In this document: positions 7,133 through 14,902 of the stretch, one piece after another
How the letters are laid out: each line of letters begins with the position of its first letter
How positions within the stretch are numbered: the first letter of the stretch is position 1
NCBI GenBank assembly: GCA_002361875.1
Contig: DERX01000047.1
Coordinates: forward strand, 31,275-55,346
Direction of reading: 5' to 3'
DNA length: 24,072 nucleotides
Origin: Ruminococcaceae bacterium UBA3329
GTDB lineage: Bacteria > Bacillota > Clostridia > Oscillospirales > Acutalibacteraceae
Translations under genes and position numbers: made by a program
The notes under the pieces: generated by a model
What the model was told of the DNA's origin: nothing
Database searches by the model: none
The model's input: only the letters and a program-made list of their open reading frames with translations

Positions 7133-7148
7133 TAATGCTTTTGACATA
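7125..7148. promoter_or_regulatory. Inverted repeat over the -35, candidate operator
   Basis: TATGTCAA (7125-7132) and TTGACATA (7141-7148) are perfect 8-base inverted repeats separated by 8 bases. The promoter-proximal half-site contains the whole -35 hexamer. The encoded protein has a DNA-binding HTH, so self-repression is plausible but inferred. Between 7149 and 7295 I see nothing else. Confidence 0.55.
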
Positions 7149-7295
7149 ACCATAAATTACCTGAATTAAACGGTTTTTCTGCATAAGTACGGTAAAACAG
7201 GACCTTCATTGATAAAGTGTTCTAAATCTAATTATTTTTGTCTTTATTTTGTCTGCTTGACAGGGGACACTTCATAAACCGGACTCGCCGAAAAA

Positions 7296-8039
7296 TCATA
7301 TATTCATTCCACCGTTGACGGCTAAATCCTGCCCCGTTATGAAATCTGCCTCACTTGACGCTAAAAACGACACTGCCCCTGCAACATCTTCGGGTGTGCC
7401 TATCCGCCCTAAAGGCGTTTCGTCTTTAAGCGTGTTCATCGTATCCTCATCAAAATGCGAGGTCATATCGGTAAGTACTACTCCCGGCGACACGCAGTTC
7501 ACCGTGATTCCCGAAGGCCCGACCTCTTTGGCGAGCGCCTTCGTCATACCGATAACACCTGCCTTTGCCGCAGAATAATGAACTTCACACGAGCCGCCCG
7601 TTTCGCCCCAAATTGACGCAATATTTATAATTTTGCCCCTTTTTCTGTGAATCATAAACGGCAAAACCGCCCGTGCGCAGTAAAATGCTCCGCTTAAATT
7701 TGTATCGAGCATTTTTCGCCACATTTCATCGGTAATATCAGTAAAAAGCGACTGCTCGGCAATTCCTGCATTGTTAACGAGCACCGCAATTTCGCCGAAG
7801 CTTTTTTCAATATCCGCAATTACGGAATTAACATTTTGACTGTCTGTAATGTCGAGCTTATATGCCCTTGCCGTGCCGCCCGCAGAAATAATATCCGACA
7901 CCGTTTTTTCCGCCGCAGACCTTGAATTGTTATAGCAAACGGCAATTTTATATCCGTCCTTTGCAAGCCGTAAAGCCGTTGCTCTGCCGATTCCTTTGCC
8001 CGCGCCCGTAATAACCGCAACCATTGATTTTTCACTCAT
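7296..8039 (-). CDS. SDR-family 3-oxoacyl-ACP reductase-like (FabG-like)
   Basis: This 247-residue classical short-chain dehydrogenase/reductase has the NAD(P) motif TGAGKGIG (11-18), NNAG (89-92) and a catalytic tetrad of Asn114, Ser142, Tyr155 and Lys159 (YSAAK). It ends in GQDLAVNGGMNI, as in FabG-type enzymes. The basis for NADPH versus NADH choice is unclear. FabG reduces 3-ketoacyl-ACP in fatty acid synthesis, but this gene stands alone rather than with fab genes. It may therefore act on another keto or hydroxy substrate, or be an ER/PHB-type acetoacetyl reductase paralog. The start at 8039 has an AAAAGGGATG ribosome site. A candidate promoter (TTGGAT-17-TGTAAT) lies further upstream on the - strand. 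Confidence 0.85.
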   Translation of the reverse strand: MSEKSMVAVITGAGKGIGRATALRLAKDGYKIAVCYNNSRSAAEKTVSDIISAGGTARAYKLDITDSQNVNSVIADIEKSFGEIAVLVNNAGIAEQSLFTDITDEMWRKMLDTNLSGAFYCARAVLPFMIHRKRGKIINIASIWGETGGSCEVHYSAAKAGVIGMTKALAKEVGPSGITVNCVSPGVVLTDMTSHFDEDTMNTLKDETPLGRIGTPEDVAGAVSFLASSEADFITGQDLAVNGGMNI

Positions 8040-8161
8040 AAGCTATCATCCCTTTTTCAATCTGCTTTTATTTATATGTAACTTTCTGCAGCTGCTGATG
8101 CACTCAATTTTATCCTTAAAATTTATTTTAACATATTTTTACCTAAATTACATTAAAACAC

Positions 8162-8190
8162 TTGAAAAAATCCAAGAATTATTTTATAAT
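8162..8190 (+). promoter_or_regulatory. Promoter for tRNA-Thr
   Basis: TTGAAA (8162-8167), a 17-base spacer and TATAAT (8185-8190) lie about 86 bases upstream of the tRNA, pointing toward it and away from the SDR gene. Confidence 0.65.
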
Positions 8191-8276
8191 ATCTTTCACG
8201 GATAAGTTTATGTGTTGTTCAATAGCTGTTATCGCTTTCGCAAAAAACACAAAAATATATTTCCCCAATTAAATAC

Positions 8277-8352
8277 GCTACTGTGGCTCAGCAGGTAGAG
8301 CAGCTCACTCGTAATGAGCAGGTCGTCCGTTCGAATCGGATCAGTAGCTCCA
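8277..8352 (+). tRNA. tRNA-Thr (anticodon CGU)
   Basis: A complete cloverleaf is visible. The acceptor stem is GCTACTG/CAGTAGC (7 bp) and the D-arm is GCTC-AGCAGGTA-GAGC. The anticodon stem is GCTCA/TGAGC with loop CTCGTAA, anticodon CGT at 8310-8312, which reads ACG. The T-arm is GTCCG-TTCGAAT-CGGAT. Discriminator T and an encoded CCA complete the 76 bases. Confidence 0.93.
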
Positions 8353-8354
8353 AA

Positions 8355-8400
8355 AAATCAAAACCACCAGTCCATTCAACTGGTGGTTTTGATTTCTTTT
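8355..8400 (+). terminator. tRNA-Thr terminator
   Basis: A 17-bp perfect stem (8355-8371 with 8379-8395) with a 7-base loop is followed by TTTCTTTT. It starts 3 bases after the CCA end. From 8401 to 8486 I see nothing further. Confidence 0.85.
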
Positions 8401-8486
8401 GATGTTTTTATCGTCTTGTTCAATAAAAAAATCACTTTATATCTCCGCATTTTACTCTTAAAAAATGAAGAATTATTTAAGAATCA

Positions 8487-8630
8487 CTATTGCCAATTTG
8501 CATCATTAGCAAAAGTTAAATCCGGAGTTTCTATTCCGCCTCCTGATCCTGAACCGCCGCTTAAAGTAATAATGTTTTCAAGCTCAAAACAACTAACATA
8601 GAAATCAGGCTTCTCATAACTGTTTTTCAT
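8487..8630 (-). CDS. 47-residue Gly-rich peptide, coupled to the small membrane protein
   Basis: This short ORF begins MKNSYEKPDFYVSCFELENI and continues ITLSGGSGSGGG, then an acidic/aromatic tail ending ANDANWQ. A near-ideal AAAGGAGG site lies 7-8 bases before the ATG at 8630. The pattern 'K.YEKP...F...(D/E)II..SGG' recalls short anonymous peptides widespread in gut Clostridia, some found near peptide-modification genes. No modification enzyme or exporter is visible in this window. The start overlaps the stop of the upstream ORF (ATGA), so the two are translationally coupled. It could be a secreted or modified peptide precursor; the function is unknown. Confidence 0.65.
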   Translation of the reverse strand: MKNSYEKPDFYVSCFELENIITLSGGSGSGGGIETPDLTFANDANWQ

Positions 8631-8752
8631 TTTTTTTCCTCCTTTGATTGAATGTTTGTTTTTGATTTAGTTTTTTTGCAATAAACAAGTATTCTTATGA
8701 TTATCAATAATATAATGAATGCAAAAGCAATATAAAATATATTTTTTTTCAT
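8627..8752 (-). CDS. 41-residue single-helix membrane protein
   Basis: Starting MKKNIFYIAFAF, the ORF has one membrane helix (about residues 5-24) and then a short basic, Lys-rich tail (CKKTKSKTNIQSKEEKK) predicted to be cytoplasmic or extracytoplasmic. Its stop overlaps the start codon of the Gly-rich peptide ORF by the ATGA arrangement, and its last codons contain that gene's ribosome site. Its own upstream ribosome site is weak, which lowers confidence. Possible roles are a small membrane partner, immunity or export helper for the peptide; this is inference. Confidence 0.5.
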   Translation of the reverse strand: MKKNIFYIAFAFIILLIIIRILVYCKKTKSKTNIQSKEEKK

Positions 8753-8804
8753 ATTGCGGATGCCGTTTCACCTATAGCTTCGGGATTTCTTTCAGCCTAA
8801 CATC

Positions 8805-8855
8805 AAAAATAACAGTGGCATCACCATCTGTTATTAGATGATGATGCCACCGTTA
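8805..8855 (-). terminator. Terminator of the glpK operon
   Basis: A 14-bp stem (TAACAGTGGCATCA with TGATGCCACCGTTA, one G-U) is extended by CATCT/AGATG after a single mismatch. On the - strand it is followed by TTTTTG. It lies downstream of the last gene ending at 8980. Between 8856 and 8979 I see only a weak 6-bp hairpin. Confidence 0.7.
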
Positions 8856-8979
8856 CCGTAAAGTATGTTTTTGTCTGTTTGTACAATTTGGAGCAGTTCA
8901 TTTTCTCTGCTCGGTTATTTTAACTGCGGTTAATAACATCACAATTCCTTATTGGGAGTGATTTCGTTTTACCGTATTT

Positions 8980-9600
8980 TCATTTTACCGAATCATATTG
9001 ACCGAGGAGCATTGCCTCTTTTTTTCTGAATTCAAGCGTTTCCAACGATTTGTGCTTTTCACGGGTCAGGTGTTTTATTTTTTTGTAATAACCCCGTCCG
9101 AAAAAACAGAATTGAGCTGTTCCCCAAAATACCGAAATCCAGCCGATGCACCCGTAAAAGCCGGTCATTGCCCAAATGCCTCGAAGCTCTTTTCCGGTTA
9201 CCTCAAGACCTGTCAAATACATTCCGGCGTTAACTGCTTGGTAAAGCTTCCAACAAGTATACCATTCGTGCAACGCCCAAATTCCAACGCCGAGGGCGAT
9301 AAAAAGAACAACAGTAATTAAAATAAAAGCCTGAATAAAATTATTTTTCTCTTTGCGGAAATGCTCTTCGATTCTGTCACGGTCTTGCAGATACCGCATC
9401 CTCGTCATTCGGACATCTTTGTTGAGAAAGCTCATATCCTCTTTATAGATATGGTTAAGGTAGTCGCGGTTTATTTGCTCGTCTTCGATTTTATTTTTTG
9501 CAGTGTTTTCCGAGAAAACATCATATTCTGCGCCTTCGGGTGCGATATTGTCAACTGTTTCCGAAAAAATACTGTTATTTTTATCTTCGTTTTCGCACAT
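8980..9600 (-). CDS. Membrane protein with EYDVFSEN motif, paralog B
   Basis: This 206-residue protein has an acidic N-terminal region containing NIAPEGAEYDVFSENTA (about 18-34). It continues with NRDYLNHIYKEDMSF...VRMTRMRYLQDRDRIEEHFRKE (45-84), two membrane segments (about 88-110 and 142-167), and a basic tail ending in KEAMLLGQYDSVK. It is a clear paralog of the next gene upstream: the two share the EYDVFSEN motif, the DYL..IYK...F...VRMTR..Y..D..RI..H..KE block and the C-terminal 'LE.RK.E.M.LG.YD'. I do not recognise the family. The gene follows the paralog by 33 bases in a probable glpK operon. No enzyme motif is visible. Confidence 0.7.
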   Translation of the reverse strand: MCENEDKNNSIFSETVDNIAPEGAEYDVFSENTAKNKIEDEQINRDYLNHIYKEDMSFLNKDVRMTRMRYLQDRDRIEEHFRKEKNNFIQAFILITVVLFIALGVGIWALHEWYTCWKLYQAVNAGMYLTGLEVTGKELRGIWAMTGFYGCIGWISVFWGTAQFCFFGRGYYKKIKHLTREKHKSLETLEFRKKEAMLLGQYDSVK

Positions 9601-9633
9601 GAACCGTCACCACCCTCAAATTTAATTCAAAAT

Positions 9634-10338
9634 TTAATTTGCCGTGTCGTAAAGCCCTAAAACCATAAGCTCCTCTTTTCTCTGCTCAAGGCGCTCAAGC
9701 GCTTTCCTCTGTGTTTCTTTTGCTTTTTTAATACTTTTTAATGTGCTCAAGATGAAAAATGCGCTGACTACAATTATTGCCGTTATTGCACCGAATTTCA
9801 GTCCGTTAAAAATCATGTAAATAAACTCACCGAGGTTTGTTTGCAAAAATATCATAAAGCGAATGACGAATACAGCAAAAGCAACTATAAAAGCAGCCCA
9901 AAGACAATTTTTCAGTATCTTTTCTATCTCTTTGTGGTAGTGCTCGTTTATTCTGTTATAATCCGCAATGTAATCGGAGCGTGTCATTCGTACTTGGGTT
10001 TCGGAAAAATCGACCTCACCTTTGTAAAGTCTGTCAAGATATTCACGGGTTACAGGCTTTTTCGGCTCGGGATTTGTAACGGGATTTTCGGAAAAGACAT
10101 CGTATTCAATTTTGTTGTTCGGCAAATCATCAGCCTTTTCCTGCGGCGCTTCTGTATTTTCATTTGATTTTTCAACTTTGTTTACAGCTATGTCATCATA
10201 AAGCAGGGCGGGTTTTATTTCTGTAGCTGTGTTCTCCGAAAAAACGTCATATTCAGCGCCTTCGGGCACAATGTTATACGCCAAATCAAGCAGTTCCTTT
10301 TGCCTGTTTTCGGGACTGCTTTTGTCATTCGGCTCCAT
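9634..10338 (-). CDS. Membrane protein with two EYDVFSEN motifs, paralog A
   Basis: This 234-residue protein has EYDVFSEN twice (29-36 and 78-85) in an acidic, Pro/Glu-rich N-terminal region. It also has the shared block TREYLDRLYKGEVDF...VRMTRSDYIADYNRINEHYHKE (98-137), two membrane helices (about 145-168 and 178-203), and a basic coiled-coil-like tail (LKSIKKAKETQRKALERLEQRKEELMVLGLYD). It is paralogous to the following gene. The start has GGGAGGG 6 bases upstream. It lies 54 bases after the malic enzyme gene with no terminator between them. The N-terminal repeats look like short peptide motifs, possibly binding sites for a partner protein. Function unknown. Confidence 0.7.
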   Translation of the reverse strand: MEPNDKSSPENRQKELLDLAYNIVPEGAEYDVFSENTATEIKPALLYDDIAVNKVEKSNENTEAPQEKADDLPNNKIEYDVFSENPVTNPEPKKPVTREYLDRLYKGEVDFSETQVRMTRSDYIADYNRINEHYHKEIEKILKNCLWAAFIVAFAVFVIRFMIFLQTNLGEFIYMIFNGLKFGAITAIIVVSAFFILSTLKSIKKAKETQRKALERLEQRKEELMVLGLYDTAN

Positions 10339-10392
10339 AAAATCCCTCCCTGCGATGTTAATATGTAAAAGGTTATTTATTCGTCAGTGTTA

Positions 10393-11565
10393 TTATATTC
10401 TTGCAACGCCTGTATCCCTTGCCGCTTTCATAACAGCCTCGGCAACGGTTTTGCCGACTCTCTCGTCAAAGGCTTTCGGCAAAATGTATTCTGCATTTAA
10501 TTCCTCGTCAGATACAAGCGAGGCAATTGCTTTTGCCGCCGCAATTTTCATTTCCTCGTTAATGTCACTTGCTCGGCAGTCAAGAGCGCCTCTGAAAAGA
10601 CCCGGGAAGCAAAGTACATTGTTTATCTGATTCGGGAAGTCACTTCTGCCCGTTCCCACAACAGCCGCACCTGCCTTTAAAGCCAAATCGGGCATAATTT
10701 CGGGTGTGGGGTTTGCCATGGGGAGAACTATCGGGTCTTTCGCCATGGAGCGAACCATATCCTCAGTTACAATACCGGGTGCTGAAACGCCTATAAATAT
10801 GTCAGCGCCGCTCATTGCATCTGCAAGTGTTCCCGTTTTTCTTTCCGTATTTGTAAATTCAGCAATAGCCTGTTTTGCACTGTTGAGTCTTTCGTCGCCT
10901 TTGCAGATAATGCCCTTGCTGTCGCACATAATAACGCTCTTTATTCCTTGACTTATAAGCAGCTTTGCAATTGCAATGCCTGCCGCGCCCGCGCCTGAGA
11001 ATACGGCTGTGCAGTCCTCAATTTTTTTGCCCACAACACGAAGAGCGTTTATAACAGCCGCCGCAACAACAACCGCCGTGCCGTGCTGGTCGTCATGGAA
11101 AATCGGAATATCCGTCTTTTCCTTTAATTTTCTTTCAATTTCAAAGCATCTGGGCGCTGCAATATCTTCAAGATTAACACCGCCGAATGAGCCTGCCAAA
11201 AGGGAAATGCAGTTAACAATTTCGTCAACATCCTTTGAACGGACGCAGAGCGGAATTGCGTCAACTCCGCCGAACTCCTTGAACAGAACACATTTACCCT
11301 CCATAACGGGCATACCCGCTTCAGGGCCAATGTCGCCGAGTCCTAAAACCGCCGTGCCGTCTGTTACAACGGCAACTGTGTTCCAACGGCGCGTAAGCTC
11401 GTAGGATTTATTGATGTCCTTTTGAATTTCAAGACAGGGCTGTGCAACGCCGGGGGTGTAGGCGAGGGAGAGAGCCTCTTTGTCGCCCGCCTTTGCCCTT
11501 GTTTTAATCTCAATTTTGCCCTGCCATTCGTAATGCAGTTTTAAACTTTCTTTTGCGTAATCCAT
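10393..11565 (-). CDS. Malic enzyme (oxaloacetate-decarboxylating malate dehydrogenase)
   Basis: This 390-residue, short-form malic enzyme converts malate to pyruvate and CO2 with NAD(P) reduction. Signatures are the general-acid Tyr36 in LAYTPGVA, Lys91 in MEGKCVLF, the metal site in FHDDQHGTA, the Rossmann glycine motif GAGAAGIA and the C-terminal GRSDFPNQINNVLCFPG. The length fits the bacterial short form without a phosphotransacetylase extension. It sits 42 bases after glpK and upstream of two membrane protein genes, all on the - strand. Co-transcription with glycerol kinase suggests linkage of glycerol use to C3/C4 metabolism or NADPH supply (inference). The start has a rather distant AAGGAG (13 bases). 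Confidence 0.9.
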   Translation of the reverse strand: MDYAKESLKLHYEWQGKIEIKTRAKAGDKEALSLAYTPGVAQPCLEIQKDINKSYELTRRWNTVAVVTDGTAVLGLGDIGPEAGMPVMEGKCVLFKEFGGVDAIPLCVRSKDVDEIVNCISLLAGSFGGVNLEDIAAPRCFEIERKLKEKTDIPIFHDDQHGTAVVVAAAVINALRVVGKKIEDCTAVFSGAGAAGIAIAKLLISQGIKSVIMCDSKGIICKGDERLNSAKQAIAEFTNTERKTGTLADAMSGADIFIGVSAPGIVTEDMVRSMAKDPIVLPMANPTPEIMPDLALKAGAAVVGTGRSDFPNQINNVLCFPGLFRGALDCRASDINEEMKIAAAKAIASLVSDEELNAEYILPKAFDERVGKTVAEAVMKAARDTGVARI

Positions 11566-11607
11566 TGGTGATTTTTTGCTCCTTTATATTAAATCATTTA
11601 TTAACTT

Positions 11608-13116
11608 TTAATGCTCAATCCAATCTCTTGAGCGTTCAACTGCGCGAAGCCAGCCGTGATAATAACGGTTTCTGTCCTCGATTGCCATTTTCGGCTCGAA
11701 GAGCTTATCTACCTGACGGATTTGTGCAATCTCGTCAACATTCTTCCAAAAGCCTACCGCAAGACCTGCAAGGTAAGCGGCGCCTATTGCCGTTGTTTCA
11801 ACCATTTTGGGTCTGTCTACAGGGGTTCTTATGAGGTCCGCCTGAATTTGCATCATAATGTCGGAAACAGACGCACCGCCGTCAACACGGAGCTCGAAAA
11901 GGTCAATATCCGAATCCTGCTTCATAGCTTCCAGTAAATCCGTCATCTGGTAAGCGATTGCCTCTAAAACGGCACGGCAAATGTGTGCACGGTTAACGCC
12001 TCTTGTCATTCCCACAATTGTGCCCCTTGCGTACATATCCCAGTACGGTGCGCCGAGACCCGTGAATGCGGGTATAAAGTAAATTCCGTTTGCGTCCTTA
12101 ACGCTTTCGGCAAGCTCGTCACAGCGTGCGGCGTTATCTATCATATGTAAATCGTCGCGAAGCCATTTAATAACCGAGCCTGCGTTAAAGGCAGAGCCTT
12201 CAATAGCGTAGGTTACCTTACCGTCAAGCCCCCACGCAACGCCTGTAACAAGGTTGTGGTTGGATTCAACTCTCTTTTCGCCTGTGTTCATAAGCAGGAA
12301 ACAGCCTGTGCCGTATGTGTTTTTCGCCTGACCGGGTTTAATACAGCCCTGACCGAAAAGCGCCGCAGGCTGGTCGCCTATAGCTCCCGCTATCGGTACG
12401 CCTGCCAATTCCTCAAGACCCATAACGCCTGACGCAACCTCGCCGTAAACCATACTTGACGGCTTAACCTCTGGGAGCATTGACATCGGAATACCCAATT
12501 TTTCGCAAAGGTATTCGTCCCAGCAAAGCTTGTCAACATCAAAAAGCATAGTTCTTGAAGCGTTTGAATAGTCAGTAATATGAACTCTGCCGCCGGTTAA
12601 ATTCCAAATAAGCCATGTTTCAACTGTGCCGAAAAGCAGTTCGCCTTTTTCAGCCCGCTCTTTTGCCCCCTCAACATTTTCAAGAATCCATTTAATTTTC
12701 GTTGCGGAAAAGTATGCGTCAACAACAAGTCCCGTGTGCTTTTTTATGTAATCCGTAAGCTCTTTGTCCTTTTTAATCTCCTCGCACATTTCGGCAGTTC
12801 TTCTGCACTGCCACACAATAGCGTTGTAAACAGGCTTCCCTGTAGCCTTTTCCCAAATCAGCGTTGTTTCACGCTGATTGGTAATGCCTATTGCGGCAAT
12901 GTCATCCGCCGTAGCACCGCTTGTCGCCATAACCTCGGTAGCTGACTGAAGCTGTGAAAAGAGAATTGACATAGGGCTGTGTTCAACCCACCCTGCCTGC
13001 GGATAAATTTGAGTAAATTCGTGCTGTGCTTTTGCGCAGATTTTGCCGTTTCTGTCAAAAAGAATTGCGCGTGAGCTTGTAGTTCCCTGGTCGAGCGCCA
13101 TAACATATTTTTTCAT
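11608..13116 (-). CDS. glpK: Glycerol kinase
   Basis: This 502-residue FGGY-family kinase phosphorylates glycerol to glycerol-3-phosphate with ATP. It shows ALDQGTTSSRAILFD (8-21), the glycerol-binding QRET (Arg82, Glu83), GDQPAALFGQ (catalytic base Asp248), the NTYGTGCF nucleotide loop and the VDGGASVSDIMMQ region. The length is standard. In low-GC Gram-positive glycerol kinases a His in a YHFYG-type segment just before the 'VPIAG' strand is phosphorylated by HPr; here the matching segment VYGEVASGVMGLEELAGVPIAG has no His. No glpF or glpO/glpD is nearby. It is the first gene of a probable operon with malic enzyme, has a good promoter, and an AGAGGGAG ribosome site. Confidence 0.95.
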   Translation of the reverse strand: MKKYVMALDQGTTSSRAILFDRNGKICAKAQHEFTQIYPQAGWVEHSPMSILFSQLQSATEVMATSGATADDIAAIGITNQRETTLIWEKATGKPVYNAIVWQCRRTAEMCEEIKKDKELTDYIKKHTGLVVDAYFSATKIKWILENVEGAKERAEKGELLFGTVETWLIWNLTGGRVHITDYSNASRTMLFDVDKLCWDEYLCEKLGIPMSMLPEVKPSSMVYGEVASGVMGLEELAGVPIAGAIGDQPAALFGQGCIKPGQAKNTYGTGCFLLMNTGEKRVESNHNLVTGVAWGLDGKVTYAIEGSAFNAGSVIKWLRDDLHMIDNAARCDELAESVKDANGIYFIPAFTGLGAPYWDMYARGTIVGMTRGVNRAHICRAVLEAIAYQMTDLLEAMKQDSDIDLFELRVDGGASVSDIMMQIQADLIRTPVDRPKMVETTAIGAAYLAGLAVGFWKNVDEIAQIRQVDKLFEPKMAIEDRNRYYHGWLRAVERSRDWIEH

Positions 13117-13165
13117 AAATATAACTCCCTCTGTTTTTATAGTAAGTAATTTTTCCCTAATATGT

Positions 13166-13194
13166 ATTTTAACATATATTTATTGTAATAACAA
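13166..13194 (-). promoter_or_regulatory. Promoter of glpK
   Basis: On the - strand it reads TTGTTA (13194-13189), a 17-base spacer and TAAAAT (13171-13166). The glpK ATG is 50 bases beyond the -10. Confidence 0.6.
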
Positions 13195-13261
13195 CACCGT
13201 AATTTACTTAATTCTGCATAAAAATATGCGCGCAAAATGTATGCGTGTTTACCTTTATACT

Positions 13262-13302
13262 TTTGAAAATGACAACAAAGCTCCCGATTTGGGAGCTTTG
13301 TT
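13262..13302 (-). terminator. Terminator of the aminotransferase-rsmA-TSCPD-cca operon
   Basis: AACAAAGCTCCC and GGGAGCTTTGTT form a perfect 12-bp stem with a 5-base loop. The stem begins immediately after the cca stop codon and is followed on the - strand by a short T-rich stretch. Confidence 0.75.
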
Positions 13303-14654
13303 CAAGGTTTATTTTTTAGCGTTCTTGCAAAGGAGATAAGCTTTTCCTTATTATTTTGAAGTGTGCCGTCAAGCACATTTTCGAGGAGTATATTTAAAAC
13401 CTTACCGATTTCTTTGCCCGAAAATCCTAAATTTTTTATGTCATTTCCGTCCATTTCAAGGTTTTTTAATGTTAAACATTCGTTTCCGTCGGAAACTTTA
13501 CGGATAAGCTTTTCGCAATTTGAATAAAAATCTTCGCCGAGGAAATATTTCGGATTTTGCGCTAAATTGTCGCACCGTCTGACCTCTAACAGCTTAAGGC
13601 TCAAATCCTTGCCGAATTTTGACACAATCCGTTTTACGCGTTTTTCCGAAACCGTTTTCATATCCTCGTTCATAAACGGGATGTCGTGGTATTTAATGAG
13701 CGTTAAAATTTCATCCTTTTCCGCATTTGAAAAACGCAGACGGGTGAGTATTTCTTTTGCAATTTCAAAGCTTTTCTGCGCGTGGCATTTAAAATGCATT
13801 TCGCCTTTTTCATCATATTTTGCGGTCGCGGGTTTTCCGATGTCGTGCAGTAACAGCGCCATTCGGATATTCGCATCATTTTTAGCACTTGCCAGCGCCT
13901 TGACAGAATGTGTATAAACATCGTAAATATGATGCCTGTTGTGCTGGTCAAAGTCAAATTCGCAACTTATTTCGGGTATGCACTCTGCTATTATCTCACG
14001 GTACAAAATTAAAATTTTCTCTGCACTTTTACCGCAAAGGAGCTTCAAAAGCTCATCACGCTTGCGCTCGGCGGAAATATTTTTAAGCAATTCACGCTTG
14101 CCGAGAACTGCCTTTTCTGTATTTTCCTCAATTTCAAATCCCAAAACCGATGCAAACCGCACCGCACGCAAAATCCTTAAAGCATCCTCGGAAAATCTGT
14201 CATCGGGGTTGCCGATTGCACGGATAAGTCCGCTTTCAATGTCCTTTTGACCGCCTACCTCGTCACGGATTTTTCCGTCAGCGGAAATGCCTATCCCGTT
14301 CATTGTGAAATCGCGTCGCAAAACGTCGTCGGAAAAGCTCTCTGAAAATGAAACCGAATCCGGGTGGCGGTTGTCACCGTATTTGCTCTCGGTTCGGTAT
14401 GTGGTTATTTCAATCGGTTCGCCGTCGATTAAAACGGTGACCGTGCCGTGGCGAACACCTGTGTCAATCACCCTGAAACGGCTAAAGACCCCTCGAACTT
14501 CATCGGGGGCCGCATTTGTTGTTATGTCCCTGTCGCCGAGCGGCAAATCCATTAAATAATCACGGACGCTCCCGCCGACGAGATAGCCTTCAAAACCGTT
14601 TTTCTCAAGGGCATTTAATGCAAAAACAGCGGAAGAGCCGAATTTTTCAAGCAT
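13302..14654 (-). CDS. cca: CCA tRNA nucleotidyltransferase
   Basis: This 450-residue class II CCA-adding enzyme completes or repairs the tRNA 3' CCA end. It has the pol-beta-type head YLVGGSVRDYLMD with GDRDITTNA (Asp41, Asp43), the DDVLRRDFTMNGIG motif, and an HD domain with HDIGKP. The total length and the embedded HD phosphohydrolase domain are typical of Clostridial enzymes. The start overlaps the preceding TSCPD gene by 8 bases. It is the last gene of an operon with rsmA, so the transcript carries two RNA-maturation enzymes. The tRNA gene in this window encodes its CCA, which suggests at least a repair role here. Confidence 0.93.
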   Translation of the reverse strand: MLEKFGSSAVFALNALEKNGFEGYLVGGSVRDYLMDLPLGDRDITTNAAPDEVRGVFSRFRVIDTGVRHGTVTVLIDGEPIEITTYRTESKYGDNRHPDSVSFSESFSDDVLRRDFTMNGIGISADGKIRDEVGGQKDIESGLIRAIGNPDDRFSEDALRILRAVRFASVLGFEIEENTEKAVLGKRELLKNISAERKRDELLKLLCGKSAEKILILYREIIAECIPEISCEFDFDQHNRHHIYDVYTHSVKALASAKNDANIRMALLLHDIGKPATAKYDEKGEMHFKCHAQKSFEIAKEILTRLRFSNAEKDEILTLIKYHDIPFMNEDMKTVSEKRVKRIVSKFGKDLSLKLLEVRRCDNLAQNPKYFLGEDFYSNCEKLIRKVSDGNECLTLKNLEMDGNDIKNLGFSGKEIGKVLNILLENVLDGTLQNNKEKLISFARTLKNKP

Positions 14655-14898
14655 TTTTAAGAGCCTCTTTCAAGGCGATTGCAAATTGGTCAGGGCAGGA
14701 GGTAGACTTAAATCCGCATTTTGTTCCCTCAAGCGTTTTGATAAGATGTTCGGCGCTTTGACCCTCAGCGAGCCTTGAAATTCCCTTAAGATTGCCGTTA
14801 CAGCCGCCGACGAACGAAACATTTTTAACAATTCCGTCCTCTAATTCAAAATTGATTTCTCTTGAGCAGGTGCCCTTTGTTTTGTATGTGTATCTCAT
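14647..14898 (-). CDS. TSCPD domain protein (TIGR03905 type)
   Basis: This 83-residue protein has conserved cysteines Cys11, Cys33, Cys61 and Cys68. Motifs are FVGGCNGNLKGISRL and the diagnostic STSCPDQFA. The same domain forms the C-terminal metal-binding module of some ribonucleotide reductases, so a zinc- or nucleotide-linked role is plausible; the stand-alone form is uncharacterised. It begins 4 bases after rsmA and overlaps cca by 8 bases, so it is made together with RNA-maturation proteins. Confidence 0.85.
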   Translation of the reverse strand: MRYTYKTKGTCSREINFELEDGIVKNVSFVGGCNGNLKGISRLAEGQSAEHLIKTLEGTKCGFKSTSCPDQFAIALKEALKNA

Positions 14899-14902
14899 TT
14901 TT

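Noticed and set aside
7296..8039. Firm fabG assignment
   Set aside because: The SDR motifs fit many oxidoreductases and the gene is not in a fatty acid synthesis cluster.
8314..8601. 95-residue + strand frame
   Set aside because: It begins inside the tRNA anticodon arm, crosses the tRNA terminator and is antisense to the small peptide ORF, which has a far better ribosome site.
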